Source: an uncultured Clostridia bacterium (lineage in GTDB: Bacteria; Bacillota; Clostridia; Oscillospirales; CAG-272). From it: a stretch of DNA of 6,227 bases. This document shows positions 5,746 to 6,227 of this stretch, in pieces; position 1 is the first letter of the stretch; each line of letters starts with the position of its first letter. Location: NCBI GenBank assembly GCA_937895775.1, contig CALBLD010000055.1, positions 1 to 6,227 on the forward strand, read 5' to 3'. The notes below the pieces were generated by a model. It saw nothing but the letters and a program-made list of their open reading frames with translations. It did no database searches and had not been told where the DNA came from. A program made the position numbers and the translations under genes.

Positions 5746-6227
5746 ATGATAGAATTTAATAATGTAACAAAGGTATACGCTAACGGAACGGTTGCACTCG
5801 ATCATGTGGATCTGAAGATCGATGACGGCGAATTTGTGTTCGTGGTCGGGCAATCGGGAGCCGGTAAGTCAACACTTCTGAAACTGCTTCTGAAGGAGGA
5901 AAATATAACCGACGGACAGATTCTCGTGGACGGTATTGATCTCGCGCGTATGAAGAGACGCGATATACCCTATTACAGACGTAAGCTCGGCGTTGTTTTT
6001 CAGGATTTCAGACTGTTTCCGGATAAAACCGTTTACGGTAATGTCGCATTTGCGCTCCGTGCGGTCGGCGAACCTTCGGCAAATATCCGCAAAAAAGTTG
6101 AGGCAACTCTGAAAATTGTCGGTCTTTACGATAAAATGAAATGTCTTCCGGGAGAGCTTGCCGGAGGTGAACGGCAAAGAGTTGCGCTTGCAAGAGCATT
6201 GGTAAACGGTCCCGATGTCATTATTGC
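5746..6227 (+). CDS. ftsE: Cell division ATP-binding protein FtsE (5' part, cut by right edge)
   Basis: The ATG at 5746 has GGAG 8 nt upstream and the frame is open to the window end (160 complete codons of a protein usually near 230). The protein begins MIEFNNVTKVYANGTVALD, as FtsE does. Walker A is GQSGAGKST (35-43), the Q-loop is VVFQDFRLFPDKTV (83-96) and the ABC signature region is LAGGERQRVALARAL (138-152). FtsE with the membrane protein FtsX forms the FtsEX complex, which controls peptidoglycan hydrolases at the division septum or side wall. The signature has Ala where ABC ATPases normally have Ser (LSGGE in typical FtsE). Walker B and the switch histidine lie beyond the edge; ftsX would be expected next. 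Other small ABC ATPases such as LolD types are alternatives, but the N-terminus and the DFRL-x-P motif favour FtsE. Confidence 0.9.
   Translation, partial: MIEFNNVTKVYANGTVALDHVDLKIDDGEFVFVVGQSGAGKSTLLKLLLKEENITDGQILVDGIDLARMKRRDIPYYRRKLGVVFQDFRLFPDKTVYGNVAFALRAVGEPSANIRKKVEATLKIVGLYDKMKCLPGELAGGERQRVALARALVNGPDVII

Overview
The window looks like chromosomal DNA from an endospore-forming member of the Clostridia, probably an Oscillospiraceae/Ruminococcaceae-type gut anaerobe. The reasons are the gene content (late-sporulation sigma factor, SipL-like coat protein, SpoIVB protease), the moderate base composition (mid-40s % G+C by eye, not counted), and Gram-positive-style ribosome binding sites and promoters. 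All real genes lie on the + strand. I see no mobile element, CRISPR array, tRNA or rRNA. No gene-free stretch exceeds 300 bases; the longest is 3440-3694.

Region 1 (1-3510) is a late-sporulation block. It holds the 3' part of sigK (mother-cell sigma factor, N-terminus outside the window), a TTG-started SipL-like protein (DUF3794/SPOCS repeats plus a C-terminal LysM), a 196-bp spacer that may encode a structured leader RNA, and spoIVB (PDZ plus S55 serine protease, catalytic H180/D302/S317). A 14-bp bidirectional-type terminator closes the block. In Bacillus, SpoIVB is the forespore signal that triggers pro-sigma-K activation, so sender, responder and a coat-assembly protein sit together here. 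spoIVB is not followed by spo0A, its common neighbour.

Region 2 (3511-4426) is rsmE, the 16S rRNA m3U1498 methyltransferase. It has its own consensus sigma-A promoter (TTGACA, 17 nt, TATAAT) behind A/T tracts, and its transcript should begin with a stem-loop.

Region 3 (4427-6227) holds a CdaR/PucR-type regulator preceded by two back-to-back tandem duplications, then a perfect 14-bp stem-loop without a U-tract, then the 5' two-thirds of ftsE, the ATPase of the FtsEX divisome complex, cut by the right edge. The stem-loop shares a near-identical segment of about 19 bp with the rsmE leader hairpin, hinting at a dispersed palindromic element.

Most of the window is conventional. The parts that ordinary annotation does not explain are the spoIVB leader, the shared intergenic palindrome, the tandem repeats before the regulator gene, and the LAGGE signature in FtsE.
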